Shown: in pieces, positions 24,532-31,938 of the stretch
Position numbering within the stretch: position 1 is the first letter of the stretch
Layout of the letters: each line of letters starts with the position of its first letter
Assembly: GCA_009886125.1 (NCBI GenBank)
Contig: VFJK01000040.1
Span: forward strand, 1 to 43,163
Direction of reading: 5' to 3'
From: Geobacter sp.
GTDB lineage: Bacteria; Desulfobacterota; Desulfuromonadia; Geobacterales; DSM-12255
DNA: 43,163 bases
Made by a program: the position numbers and the translations under genes
Notes under the pieces: model-generated
The model's input: the letters and a program-made list of their open reading frames with translations, nothing else
What the model was told of the DNA's origin: nothing
Databases searched by the model: none

Positions 24532-25182
24532 TTGAACAAACAGGTTGTTTACATCACCATGGTCAACTCGTTCATCGGCATAGTCGCGTCCCTTCTTTTG
24601 AAGGATAATGCTGCTGTTGCATGGGTAATCGGCGCACTTGTCGTCAGTACGATCATATTCATCGAGCGGGTGTGGCTGAAGGGGAATTTATTCAGAAACC
24701 GAAAGGGGTATGCTCTTACCGCATACGCTATTCTTGCTGCGATGTTTCTGGTCGGGTTGTTTCTCGTAACCGAGCCCATGCGTAAGACATCGGCAATAAT
24801 TGCCAGTACAACTGCATTTCTGACCGGCATAAAAACGGGCGAGTATAAAGACGCGTACTCACAGCTCTCGCATGCTTCCCGGCAGGGGTATACTTTGGGT
24901 GAATTTGCAGGAGATCACGCCAAAAAACGCATTAAAATCCAGGATTTTACCATTGACCAAGTGACGTTTAATAAATTCGACAGCAAAAAAGCGCTGGCGA
25001 TTGTATCAAGCCCTTTCAGACTTTACGGTCATGATACCCTCAATCTGGAAATGATCAAAGAAGACGGCGCGTGGCGTGTTGTTTTCAGCAGGAATATCGT
25101 GCTGGCAGGAAATCCTGAACTCCCCTCCAGAACAAACAGAAAAGGCGGGGCGGTAAGCAACTTCATTAATTCGATATTCTAG
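24532..25182 (+). CDS. Unrecognised membrane protein with C-terminal NTF2-like region
   Basis: 216 aa. Three hydrophobic segments occupy about residues 5-90 (VYITMVNSFIGIVASLLL, VAWVIGALVVSTIIFI, YALTAYAILAAMFLVGLFL). A soluble domain of about 115 residues follows, with a GEYKDAYSQLSHASRQGYT motif and later DGAWRVVFSR, as in DUF4878/NTF2-like 'lumazine-binding-like' domains. The start is TTG 24532, supported by aaagggag at five bases. Family and function are not recognised. Its stop codon TAG lies inside the left end of the inverted-repeat element at 25179-25346, so that element forms its 3' boundary. Confidence 0.72.
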   Translation: MNKQVVYITMVNSFIGIVASLLLKDNAAVAWVIGALVVSTIIFIERVWLKGNLFRNRKGYALTAYAILAAMFLVGLFLVTEPMRKTSAIIASTTAFLTGIKTGEYKDAYSQLSHASRQGYTLGEFAGDHAKKRIKIQDFTIDQVTFNKFDSKKALAIVSSPFRLYGHDTLNLEMIKEDGAWRVVFSRNIVLAGNPELPSRTNRKGGAVSNFINSIF

Positions 25183-25346
25183 GAGTCTGTCGGAATTAGG
25201 AAATCGAAGCGAAAATTCGGCTGGGCGAGATCAGATTTTGCCGATTTTGAAGGTTAATAGTTGTTCTATTGACCGAGAAAGCGGTGGAATATGAGCCGTT
25301 CAGACGGATTTGCAGCAGATTTATTCTAAGTCCGACAGGCTCCTAG
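25179..25346. mobile_element. MITE-like element with inverted terminal repeats
   Basis: 168-bp segment with ends ctaggagtctgtcggaatta at the left (25179-25198) and its near reverse complement at the right (about 25326-25346, where ctcctag and ccgacag match). About 20 of 23 positions agree, and both outer edges are CTAG, allowing a TA or CTAG target duplication. There is no transposase or ORF inside. It fills the whole space between two convergent genes and supplies the stop codon of each. The transposase family that would move it was not identified. Confidence 0.65.
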
Positions 25347-26902
25347 GCAACGATGCCGGTGCTTTCCGACTCCTGACCGCGGTTATAGTAGTGGAGAGCG
25401 ACCAGCAGCAGGGCGGCAATCAGGTAGGCAAGCGCAAACGCTTTTGCTTCGCCGAAACCGAACCGGTTCTGCACGCCTGCCGGTGTCAGGACATAGGCAT
25501 GGATCACGCCGAAGAAGGAGAGAGCCGCTGCGACCGCTGTCCATACTGCTGCCTTGAAGAACTCCCGCTCGACCACAAACACCATCATTGCGGAGAGGAT
25601 CATGCACGAGAGCATGAATCCCTGACTGAGAGAGATGATGCCATACACGTAAAGGTCGTTGCCGAATTTCGGGGCAACATCGTACAGGCTGGCACCAGCT
25701 TTGCGCAGGGTCGTCTCGATAAGCAGCAGCGCCCAGGCAGCGAGCGCCGGCATCAGGCCTAGGGCTACTGCCACACTGTGCTTCCTGGGGACTTCCTGGA
25801 ACGCCTGTGCCGTTATGATGAGCCCGATCCAGAGGAGAATACCGATCATTGCTTCCATCGGCACGACCTTGAGCACAAGGGTGACTCCGCCGATCAGGCA
25901 GAGGACCGTGATCACGGCTCCGTTCAGTATTGAATATCCCCACCTCGCACCCATAGCCTTCCACCCCGGGTGACCGATGTAGATCGTTGTAGGGAAGGGG
26001 TTTCCCAGGCACGCCGCCACAATCGAGCCGAAACCGTTGACCAGCAGGGACGACCTTGTATCATATCGGTCGCCGGCTGCTTCCGCACTCTCAAGATTCT
26101 GGAGTGAGCCGATGACGTTGAACAGCGCCATCGGGAAGATGACGGAGAAGTACTTCCATCCATGCCCGTTGACCAGAAAAGCGAGCATGTCGGGAAAAGC
26201 GGTTTTGGGGAAATGGAGGGCAAACTGGTATGGCTCCTGGAGCGGCTGAAAATACGGATAGCCACACCATCTGAGAATCCAGCCCATGGCAACGCCCACG
26301 ACTACTGCAATGAAGCCGCCCGGAAGTCCCAAGGGCAGTTTGATCCGTCCGCCATACACAAAGATCACAAACAGTGCCGGCACGATCGCTATGGCCGGCA
26401 TAGCGAAGATCTGGAACACAAACCCCATGGAGATGAAGGTGATGGCGATACCGGCAAGTGACGACAGGAGAGCGGCCCGGGGAGTATGCCTGCGGAGCCA
26501 GTCGCCGACAAACGCTCCGGCAATCTCCAGTAAAGCACTGGCGAGACAGGCAAACAGGCCGGCCTGCCAGGCAAGGTTTGGATCTTTGGTCTCGAAATAG
26601 ATCGGCGCGATGATCAGGAAGACGAAAGCAATGAGACTGACCGTGTTGATACCGTACGGCAGTGCGGTGACATCCGTCCGTCCGGTCCTGATGGCCAGAT
26701 TCCGTGCCTGCCAGGCATAGAACAGGTTGCCGAAAAGGATCGAAAGCGCAGCACCTGGCAGTATCCTGCCGTAAACAAGCTCCGGCGGCATGCCGCAGAC
26801 GTTCCCGCAGAGAACAGCGATCAGCATCAGCTGCAAAAGATTGTCGACGAAAAGTCCGAAGAATCCGTCGATGTCACCGCGAACAAACCACCCGGCCTTC
26901 AT
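25343..26902 (-). CDS. AzgA/NCS2-like permease
   Basis: 519-aa polytopic inner-membrane protein with about twelve hydrophobic segments. Features of nucleobase:cation (NCS2/AzgA) and sulfate-type permeases are present: GRILPGAALSILFGN near 52, TALPYGINT (about 84-92), a central LPLGLPGGFIAVVVGVAMG, FNVIGSLQNLESAEAAGDRYDTR (about 270-292) and NPFPTTIYIGHPGWKAMGAR. Substrate not determinable from sequence, with purines or xanthine a reasonable guess. The start is taken as the internal ATG 26902 because aaggagg precedes it, rather than ATG 26923. It follows the outer-membrane protein gene by 17 bp, so the two are probably co-transcribed. Its stop lies inside the inverted-repeat element. Confidence 0.78.
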   Translation of the reverse strand: MKAGWFVRGDIDGFFGLFVDNLLQLMLIAVLCGNVCGMPPELVYGRILPGAALSILFGNLFYAWQARNLAIRTGRTDVTALPYGINTVSLIAFVFLIIAPIYFETKDPNLAWQAGLFACLASALLEIAGAFVGDWLRRHTPRAALLSSLAGIAITFISMGFVFQIFAMPAIAIVPALFVIFVYGGRIKLPLGLPGGFIAVVVGVAMGWILRWCGYPYFQPLQEPYQFALHFPKTAFPDMLAFLVNGHGWKYFSVIFPMALFNVIGSLQNLESAEAAGDRYDTRSSLLVNGFGSIVAACLGNPFPTTIYIGHPGWKAMGARWGYSILNGAVITVLCLIGGVTLVLKVVPMEAMIGILLWIGLIITAQAFQEVPRKHSVAVALGLMPALAAWALLLIETTLRKAGASLYDVAPKFGNDLYVYGIISLSQGFMLSCMILSAMMVFVVEREFFKAAVWTAVAAALSFFGVIHAYVLTPAGVQNRFGFGEAKAFALAYLIAALLLVALHYYNRGQESESTGIVA

Positions 26903-26919
26903 AGGCAGGCCTCCTTGAA

Positions 26920-28182
26920 TCACTTGAATCCCATCCCGATCTGGACCGTCACAAAATTACCCATGAACTCAGCGTTTCTGCCGATTGCGATGCCGACCCC
27001 GGGGAGGTTGATGAGATTCACGAAATAGTAACCGCCTATCCCATAGGCCGTATAGTTGCTGCCGATACCTGCGTAGACAGGTTTGTACTCACCGTAGTCC
27101 ACAAAGGGGGCGACCGTGAACGTACCGTGACCGGTCCTGGCGACCGGGATCTGGTAGTCAGCCGAAACGGTGATGATCCTTCTGGTCCAGAGTCCGTTCG
27201 GTTCGATCCCCCGGTATCCCCTGGCACCGCCGTGCATGCCGAGATCCCCGCGAATGCCGTTGTCTGACTGTATAGCGCCATGAAATCCTAGCTGGAGCAC
27301 GTGCAATTCAAGCAGTGATATATCCCACTGGATCGAGGCTGTCCCCTGCGACAGCTTTTCTTTCCCGTCGGAGCGGTGAACCTGGCTGAGCCAGGAGATC
27401 GAACCCGACAGCCCGTCGTTGTAGAAGAGTTTGTAATCGGCGTTATGGTAAGAGCCTCGTGCTCCTACACTGGCAGCCTGGTACTCTTCCGGGATTGCAA
27501 AGGAATCAAGCTGTTCATAACTCCGATCGCCATAACCCACGTTGAGCGACAGTTCCAGCGATGGGGTGATCTTATAGCCGGTGGAGAGAAAAACTCCGGT
27601 CTCATTTTTATTGAACCCGTCGACTATGTCCCTTTTCACGTAGGCATCCACCTCGGCGTTGGACCGATAAGCCATGACCGACAGGGTATGATTGGAATAA
27701 TTAATCGCAGGGTCCATGTACATCAGCGAAAACCTGTTGCCATCAGTGGAGACTGCTCCTCCGGCAGACACGGTCTTGCCGTAGCCCAGGAAATTCGATT
27801 CGAAGACGTACAGACCGGCAGCGCGTTTGTCGTTGCTTGAATAGAAATAAGGCACCGGTATCAATGTCCAGCGCTCGGCAACGGTCACTTTGAGCTCCGC
27901 GGTACCGACCGTAACTTCGACGTTTTTGAAAAGTCTTGAATTGCTGAGGCACTGGCTCAAAGCCTTGGTGTTAACGGTTTCCCAGCTGCGGTACTCCTTT
28001 TTCTTCAGGCACTTTTCTGCAAGAGACTCGATAAACCGTTCCTTGGTCCTGGTGGCGCCTTCCACGGTGACGGTAATATCCCCCAGATACTCATTTTGTA
28101 TGAGCGCCGAAGCTTCCGTGGTGAGCAGGAAGAGGGTGCAGGCGAGCAGCAGGAATGTTGCCAGCGGCAGGATTCGCCGCAT
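26920..28182 (-). CDS. Outer-membrane beta-barrel protein with N-terminal POTRA-like domain
   Basis: 420 aa from ATG 28182. A signal peptide (MRRILPLATFLLLACTLF...EASA) is followed by a POTRA-like segment of about 80 residues (GDITVTVEGATRTKERFI ... LKVTVAERWTLIPVP). The rest alternates short amphipathic strands with aromatic turns, as in BamA/TamA-type 16-strand barrels, and ends in the barrel-like VTVQIGMGFK. It is small for Omp85 (one POTRA). An upstream ATG at 28263 keeps the frame but has no ribosome site and would bury the signal peptide, so 28182 is preferred, though it too has only a weak site. It probably forms an operon with the permease gene 17 bp downstream. Confidence 0.8.
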   Translation of the reverse strand: MRRILPLATFLLLACTLFLLTTEASALIQNEYLGDITVTVEGATRTKERFIESLAEKCLKKKEYRSWETVNTKALSQCLSNSRLFKNVEVTVGTAELKVTVAERWTLIPVPYFYSSNDKRAAGLYVFESNFLGYGKTVSAGGAVSTDGNRFSLMYMDPAINYSNHTLSVMAYRSNAEVDAYVKRDIVDGFNKNETGVFLSTGYKITPSLELSLNVGYGDRSYEQLDSFAIPEEYQAASVGARGSYHNADYKLFYNDGLSGSISWLSQVHRSDGKEKLSQGTASIQWDISLLELHVLQLGFHGAIQSDNGIRGDLGMHGGARGYRGIEPNGLWTRRIITVSADYQIPVARTGHGTFTVAPFVDYGEYKPVYAGIGSNYTAYGIGGYYFVNLINLPGVGIAIGRNAEFMGNFVTVQIGMGFK

Positions 28183-28419
28183 GCATTTTTCATTGGAGCT
28201 TTCCCGATGAGGAGCATTTGTTTTGACCGGTTTGAGCAATTTGTACCCCTTATGGTAAATCATCTAGATAACGGGCTGGATTTATCAGAAAAAGGCAGCC
28301 TGCCCTTCAATGACCCAATAGTTTAAGCATGCTGTTAAGAGTGCTGTCAAGATTGTTGTTGCAAGGGCACCACCAATGGTCCATAGCTGACTCTCATGCT
28401 TGGGTAAGGAGGCAGATAT

Positions 28420-28448
28420 TTGACAGAAACAGAATAAGGGTCTATTTT
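28420..28448 (+). promoter_or_regulatory. Candidate sigma-70 promoter for the 28477 gene
   Basis: TTGACA (28420-28425), 17-bp spacer, TATTTT (28443-28448). The predicted transcript starts about 22 bases before the ATG at 28477. The rest of 28183-28419 holds the divergent leader of the outer-membrane gene, and nothing else is recognised there. Confidence 0.5.
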
Positions 28449-28476
28449 ATGAAGTACTTAACTAAGAGGACCGTTC

Positions 28477-29982
28477 ATGAGCAGGTTTGGATATTTTTTC
28501 GTTATACTGCTGGTATTGGCCCTGGGAAGTCAGCCTTGCCATGCCGCCAAACTTAAGGCATACGTATCCAGGTTCTCGGTGTCCCTTTATGAAAACAAGG
28601 AAGATCTGAAGTTGGCATTACAGGCATTGCTCATGTCACGTCTTAACAGCGAGGAAATACAGGCAGTAGATAATCAGTCCGATGCCGATATTCAGATTAC
28701 GGGTAGCTATGTTGCATTCGGCGATGTTTTCAGTCTTGATGTTCTGGCCAAAACCAGCTCGGGTGTTTTTATTGACCGTGTTTTCGTTCAAGGAGATACT
28801 CACAATGAACTGATCCCCTCCACGTTCGAGATGGCCAAGCTGCTTCAGCGTGCAATCCTGAAGTGGCACCGGACGCTGACCGGGAAAGCAACAGGCGATA
28901 CGGCGGCCTATTCAGATGAAAAAGTAGCGCCGCCCAAGGGGAAGAAAAAACTTCCTCCGGAACAAATACCGGTAACTATGCCTAAGGTGTCGGAACCGCA
29001 AAAACTGCAGAAGTTGCCCGAAATACCATGGGCCAGCCAACGTCTTCCGGAAACATTGAACGGTATCGCCAGCGGCAGGACAATAGCCGATAAGGGGGTT
29101 GAGATCTTCATAACGGAAGAGCGCTATCTGCGTTATTACCTTAAAGCAAAGAATATGCAGTATCTCACAGCAGTCGCGTTCAGTGCGGATGAAAAGATCA
29201 TTGGCGTAGATGTTTCGGATCTGGATCAGAATGATCTGCCGGAAATTTATGTAACCGTATTGAAAGGTGGTCAGCCTGCCTCTCAGGTTTATATCGTCGA
29301 AAACAATGCTCTGAAAAAGATCGCTGATAATATTCCGTACATGTTGAGAGGCATTGCTCTCGAAGGGAAGGAGAAGAAAATCTTTGCCCAGAAAATAAAT
29401 GCCAGTGGCAATTTCACCGGTGATGTTTATGAACTGGTAAAGAGAGGCGATAATTTCATTGCGGAGAACCCGATTCAGTTGCCTTTTTTCGGAAACCTTT
29501 ACAGCTTCAACAAGTTCATTGACTCAAAAGGGAAGCAATTTTTTCTGGTCAGCCATCCTGACGGCTATCTGTTGGTGTACTCAAAAGAGAAAAAACAGCT
29601 CTGGAAAAGCCGCGACAAATTTGGCGGCAGTGAAACTTTCGTATGTCTGCCAGATAACAGAGACCCCTCCTCTCCTTTGAACACGGCCTGTGCTCTGCCC
29701 CAGCGCCTTCAGGTTAATAAAGCCGGCGACATCTTTGTGTCGCGCAACACTGGGTTAACCACCAGAGGCGCCACACGTAATTATACGAAGAGCAGCGTCG
29801 TGCAGCTCTTCTGGAACGGGTCTTCTTTACAGGAGAAAAGGCGTACTGATCAGAGTAATAATTATCTGGCTGATTTTTCTTACAATGATCAAAGCAAGGG
29901 ATTTTTGCTTCTGGAAGTGGAACCGAAGGCTGATACTCAGGAAGAAAGAGGCAGCAAAGTAGTAGTCAAGACGATGGAATAA
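28477..29982 (+). CDS. Unrecognised exported protein with beta-propeller-like repeats
   Basis: 501 aa. Signal peptide (MSRFGYFFVILLVLALGSQPCHA) and cleavage near residue 23. Residues about 25-130 form an alpha-beta domain (LKLALQALLMSRLNSEEI, then DADIQITGSYV) resembling those that open lipoprotein or LpoB-like factors. A proline-rich linker spans about 145-185. From about 215 on there are strand-rich blocks with VDVSDLDQNDLPEIYVTVLKGG, an FG-GAP/VCBS-type calcium-loop pattern, so a beta-propeller is likely. Ribosome site aagagga. It has its own promoter and terminator and so appears monocistronic. Periplasmic or surface location is inferred. Family not recognised. Confidence 0.75.
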   Translation: MSRFGYFFVILLVLALGSQPCHAAKLKAYVSRFSVSLYENKEDLKLALQALLMSRLNSEEIQAVDNQSDADIQITGSYVAFGDVFSLDVLAKTSSGVFIDRVFVQGDTHNELIPSTFEMAKLLQRAILKWHRTLTGKATGDTAAYSDEKVAPPKGKKKLPPEQIPVTMPKVSEPQKLQKLPEIPWASQRLPETLNGIASGRTIADKGVEIFITEERYLRYYLKAKNMQYLTAVAFSADEKIIGVDVSDLDQNDLPEIYVTVLKGGQPASQVYIVENNALKKIADNIPYMLRGIALEGKEKKIFAQKINASGNFTGDVYELVKRGDNFIAENPIQLPFFGNLYSFNKFIDSKGKQFFLVSHPDGYLLVYSKEKKQLWKSRDKFGGSETFVCLPDNRDPSSPLNTACALPQRLQVNKAGDIFVSRNTGLTTRGATRNYTKSSVVQLFWNGSSLQEKRRTDQSNNYLADFSYNDQSKGFLLLEVEPKADTQEERGSKVVVKTME

Positions 29983-30007
29983 TTAGCAGCATGCACGTTG
30001 CTATTTA

Positions 30008-30049
30008 ACAAGACCTCCGAGGTTTCAGATACCCCGGAGGTCTTGTTTT
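30008..30049 (+). terminator. Rho-independent terminator after the 28477-29982 gene
   Basis: Twelve-base perfect stem (30008-30019, left arm acaagacctccg, with 30035-30046), 15-base loop, then TTT at 30047-30049 within a short U-rich tail. Repeat copy B starts 12 bp later. Confidence 0.75.
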
Positions 30050-30060
30050 AACCTAGATTC

Positions 30061-30240
30061 GGCAGTTTGCGGTGCCCTTCGGCGCTCCAACTGCCCGAAT
30101 TCTGTAATGCTAAGCTCATTTCACTGCAGCAGATAAACTCACCCTGCGGGTTCAGACAATATCTGCTGCGGACGTTACATTTCGCTAAGTGTTACGACGA
30201 ATTGCGGGCAAGTCGCTTCTTCAGGACACCGCCAACTGCC
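30061..30240 (+). repeat. Intergenic repeat, copy B (same family as 5451-5624)
   Basis: 180 bp bounded by ggcagttt at the left and aactgcc at the right. It matches the reverse complement of 5451-5624: core 30100-30140 (ctaagctcatttcact, then gataaactc) and 30175-30199 (catttcgctaa...ttac.acgaa). Opposite orientation to copy A. It is noncoding and occupies most of the space between the terminator and the convergent DsbD-like gene. Confidence 0.75.
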
Positions 30241-30278
30241 GTTTTAAGTTTTAATTACCGCTTGAGTCATTCAAGAGG

Positions 30279-30809
30279 TTATTTCCGGTCGAATGCTTTA
30301 AATCTGATCTCTTTTGAAAAAGGCCCCACGCATTTGTTGTCCTGACAGAGCAGGTAGGTAAGGGTTGCAATACCTTCCACGCTGTTCTTCTGTATGCACT
30401 TAATCGGTGAAAACTCCTGCCTGATGGATGCAGTCTTCGTGAAATACTCCGAATATGCACCGCTATCGTCCGTTGCTGATAAGTCCGGTGCTGAATTACG
30501 CGGAGAGCCTTTCAATTTCAGACATTTCGACGGTGCGAACCTGAGACGCAACGGTTTGATGCTTGAAGAGTTGCTGGCGAGGATTTTCCACCCCGGCTTT
30601 GGTGTCATACTGACTTCGATTCCGAAACCACTTTTGCTCTTTCCGGGAAACTTTCTGGCTTCAATCTCAATATATTGATCGTCAAAAGTGAATATCTTTT
30701 CCTCTGCGTTTTCCTGCGATCCAGAAACTCTGTCCGGATAAAGTGCGGCCATGGCGCTGAGGCAAAAAATAATACAAAACAGCTTCGATTTTAAATAGTT
30801 CCGGTTCAC
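30279..30809 (-). CDS. Exported DsbD N-terminal-domain-like protein
   Basis: 176 aa with a signal peptide-like start (KLFCIIFCLSAMAALYPDRVSG). The mature part resembles the immunoglobulin-fold alpha domain of DsbD: PKPGWKILA (about 71-79), a central EYF motif, and near the end TLTYLLCQDNKCVGPFSKEI, where a closely spaced Cys pair (C155, C160) stands as in the DsbD disulfide-exchange site. The transmembrane and thioredoxin domains of DsbD are absent. It could pass electrons to periplasmic thiols. A TPR-thioredoxin protein with WCPVC is encoded two genes upstream on the same strand. The gap to the upstream gene is 85 bp. Confidence 0.72.
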   Translation of the reverse strand: MNRNYLKSKLFCIIFCLSAMAALYPDRVSGSQENAEEKIFTFDDQYIEIEARKFPGKSKSGFGIEVSMTPKPGWKILASNSSSIKPLRLRFAPSKCLKLKGSPRNSAPDLSATDDSGAYSEYFTKTASIRQEFSPIKCIQKNSVEGIATLTYLLCQDNKCVGPFSKEIRFKAFDRK

Positions 30810-30894
30810 GTCTTAATCTCCAAGGGAACACCTACGGTTGAAAGGTTGAAGGCTTTGTAAAAAACTGCATGGAGATTCCTCCCGGCTTTAAAAT

Positions 30895-31899
30895 CTACGG
30901 AAGGACAAAAATGCATACGCTCTGGTTCAATCCGTCAAAAAATGATTCGAGCCCTTGAGAGCCGACTATTGTCGAGGATTGCGAAGCATTATGTTGCGTG
31001 TAAGCATTGAATATATCTTCGATGTTGTAAGCGCGGGCCACGGCCTTGTTGATCAAAGGGCCATATTTGCCAAGCCATTTGATGTTTGTTTGAGCTGGCG
31101 GAACACCGTGTGCAGTAAACCAGCTCTGAACCGCTTCGGCCCTGATTTTGGATATACGGTCATTCTTATCCGGCGTGCCAGGGATCGACGATCGTGCGTC
31201 GAGCTGAATCCGTTGGCTCGGATCTTTCTGCCAGCGCGATAACGCCGCTTTGAGCTGCTCTTCATTGTTAAGCTGAATTAAGCCGTGAGTCCTGTCGCCT
31301 TTGATGCTGGCTTCCACTTTCCGTGAACCGAAATTGAATCTGACTATGCCGGCAAAATACGTTTTAGAGCTTTCAGTGTACAGCCAGGCGAACTTGTTCA
31401 ATATTTTCCCGCAACTTTTCCTGCAGTCCAGCATCTCGTCCAGGACCAGCATCCGCTGCCGGTTATACTCCTGCGGATCACCGGCATACTCTTCGAGCCT
31501 TGTTTTGTAGTCATGCAATCTGCCGCACAGTTCATGCAAAGAAATATTCTCTTTTGCGGCAATATTCAGCAGCTCCTGCTGCATGTTTTCAGGGAGGAAA
31601 TTGCCGCCGGTATTTCTGGAGGAAGCATCATCCTTCTTTTCACTGGTCGTCAGCGGCGCAGTCGACAGCAGCCAGCCGGTCTCATTCGGGCAGGGGTTCG
31701 CCACAGGGGTATCGACATGGAATACCGGGAGGCTTATGCCGGCATCAGGAGCCTCGGGTTCAGCGAGCTCAACCTTGCCTGCAGCTGGTTTTTTGCTCTT
31801 CGGGCTGATAACCTGATACGTAGCTCCCCAGCTGCTGACACTCAACAGCAGTGACAGAATTGCTGCTCCTGTTATGATCTTTGCTGATCTGCTTTTCAT
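30895..31899 (-). CDS. Exported protein with OmpA-like C-terminal domain
   Basis: 334 aa. Signal peptide MKSRSAKIITGAAILSLLLSVSSWG. Middle region (about 100-165) is helical with CRKSCG cysteines (LDCRKSCGKILNKF). The C-terminal third resembles the OmpA/MotB peptidoglycan-binding fold: IQLDARSSIPGTPDKND, then ISKIRAEAVQSWFTAHGVPP and IKWLGKYGPL, matching the 'RA..V..wl...Gv....i...g.G' pattern, but the usual Asp/Arg contacts are partly changed. A wall anchor or a degenerate relative is likely. It lies 39 bp after the thioredoxin gene, in the same direction. Confidence 0.68.
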   Translation of the reverse strand: MKSRSAKIITGAAILSLLLSVSSWGATYQVISPKSKKPAAGKVELAEPEAPDAGISLPVFHVDTPVANPCPNETGWLLSTAPLTTSEKKDDASSRNTGGNFLPENMQQELLNIAAKENISLHELCGRLHDYKTRLEEYAGDPQEYNRQRMLVLDEMLDCRKSCGKILNKFAWLYTESSKTYFAGIVRFNFGSRKVEASIKGDRTHGLIQLNNEEQLKAALSRWQKDPSQRIQLDARSSIPGTPDKNDRISKIRAEAVQSWFTAHGVPPAQTNIKWLGKYGPLINKAVARAYNIEDIFNAYTQHNASQSSTIVGSQGLESFFDGLNQSVCIFVLP

Positions 31900-31938
31900 T
31901 TTAATCCTCCCTGGGCATTATGAAATAAGCTTCAAAAG

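Noticed and set aside
25310-25762. 150-aa + strand frame starting in the inverted-repeat element
   Set aside because: Antisense to the permease 3' end. Low-complexity shadow with no recognisable domain.
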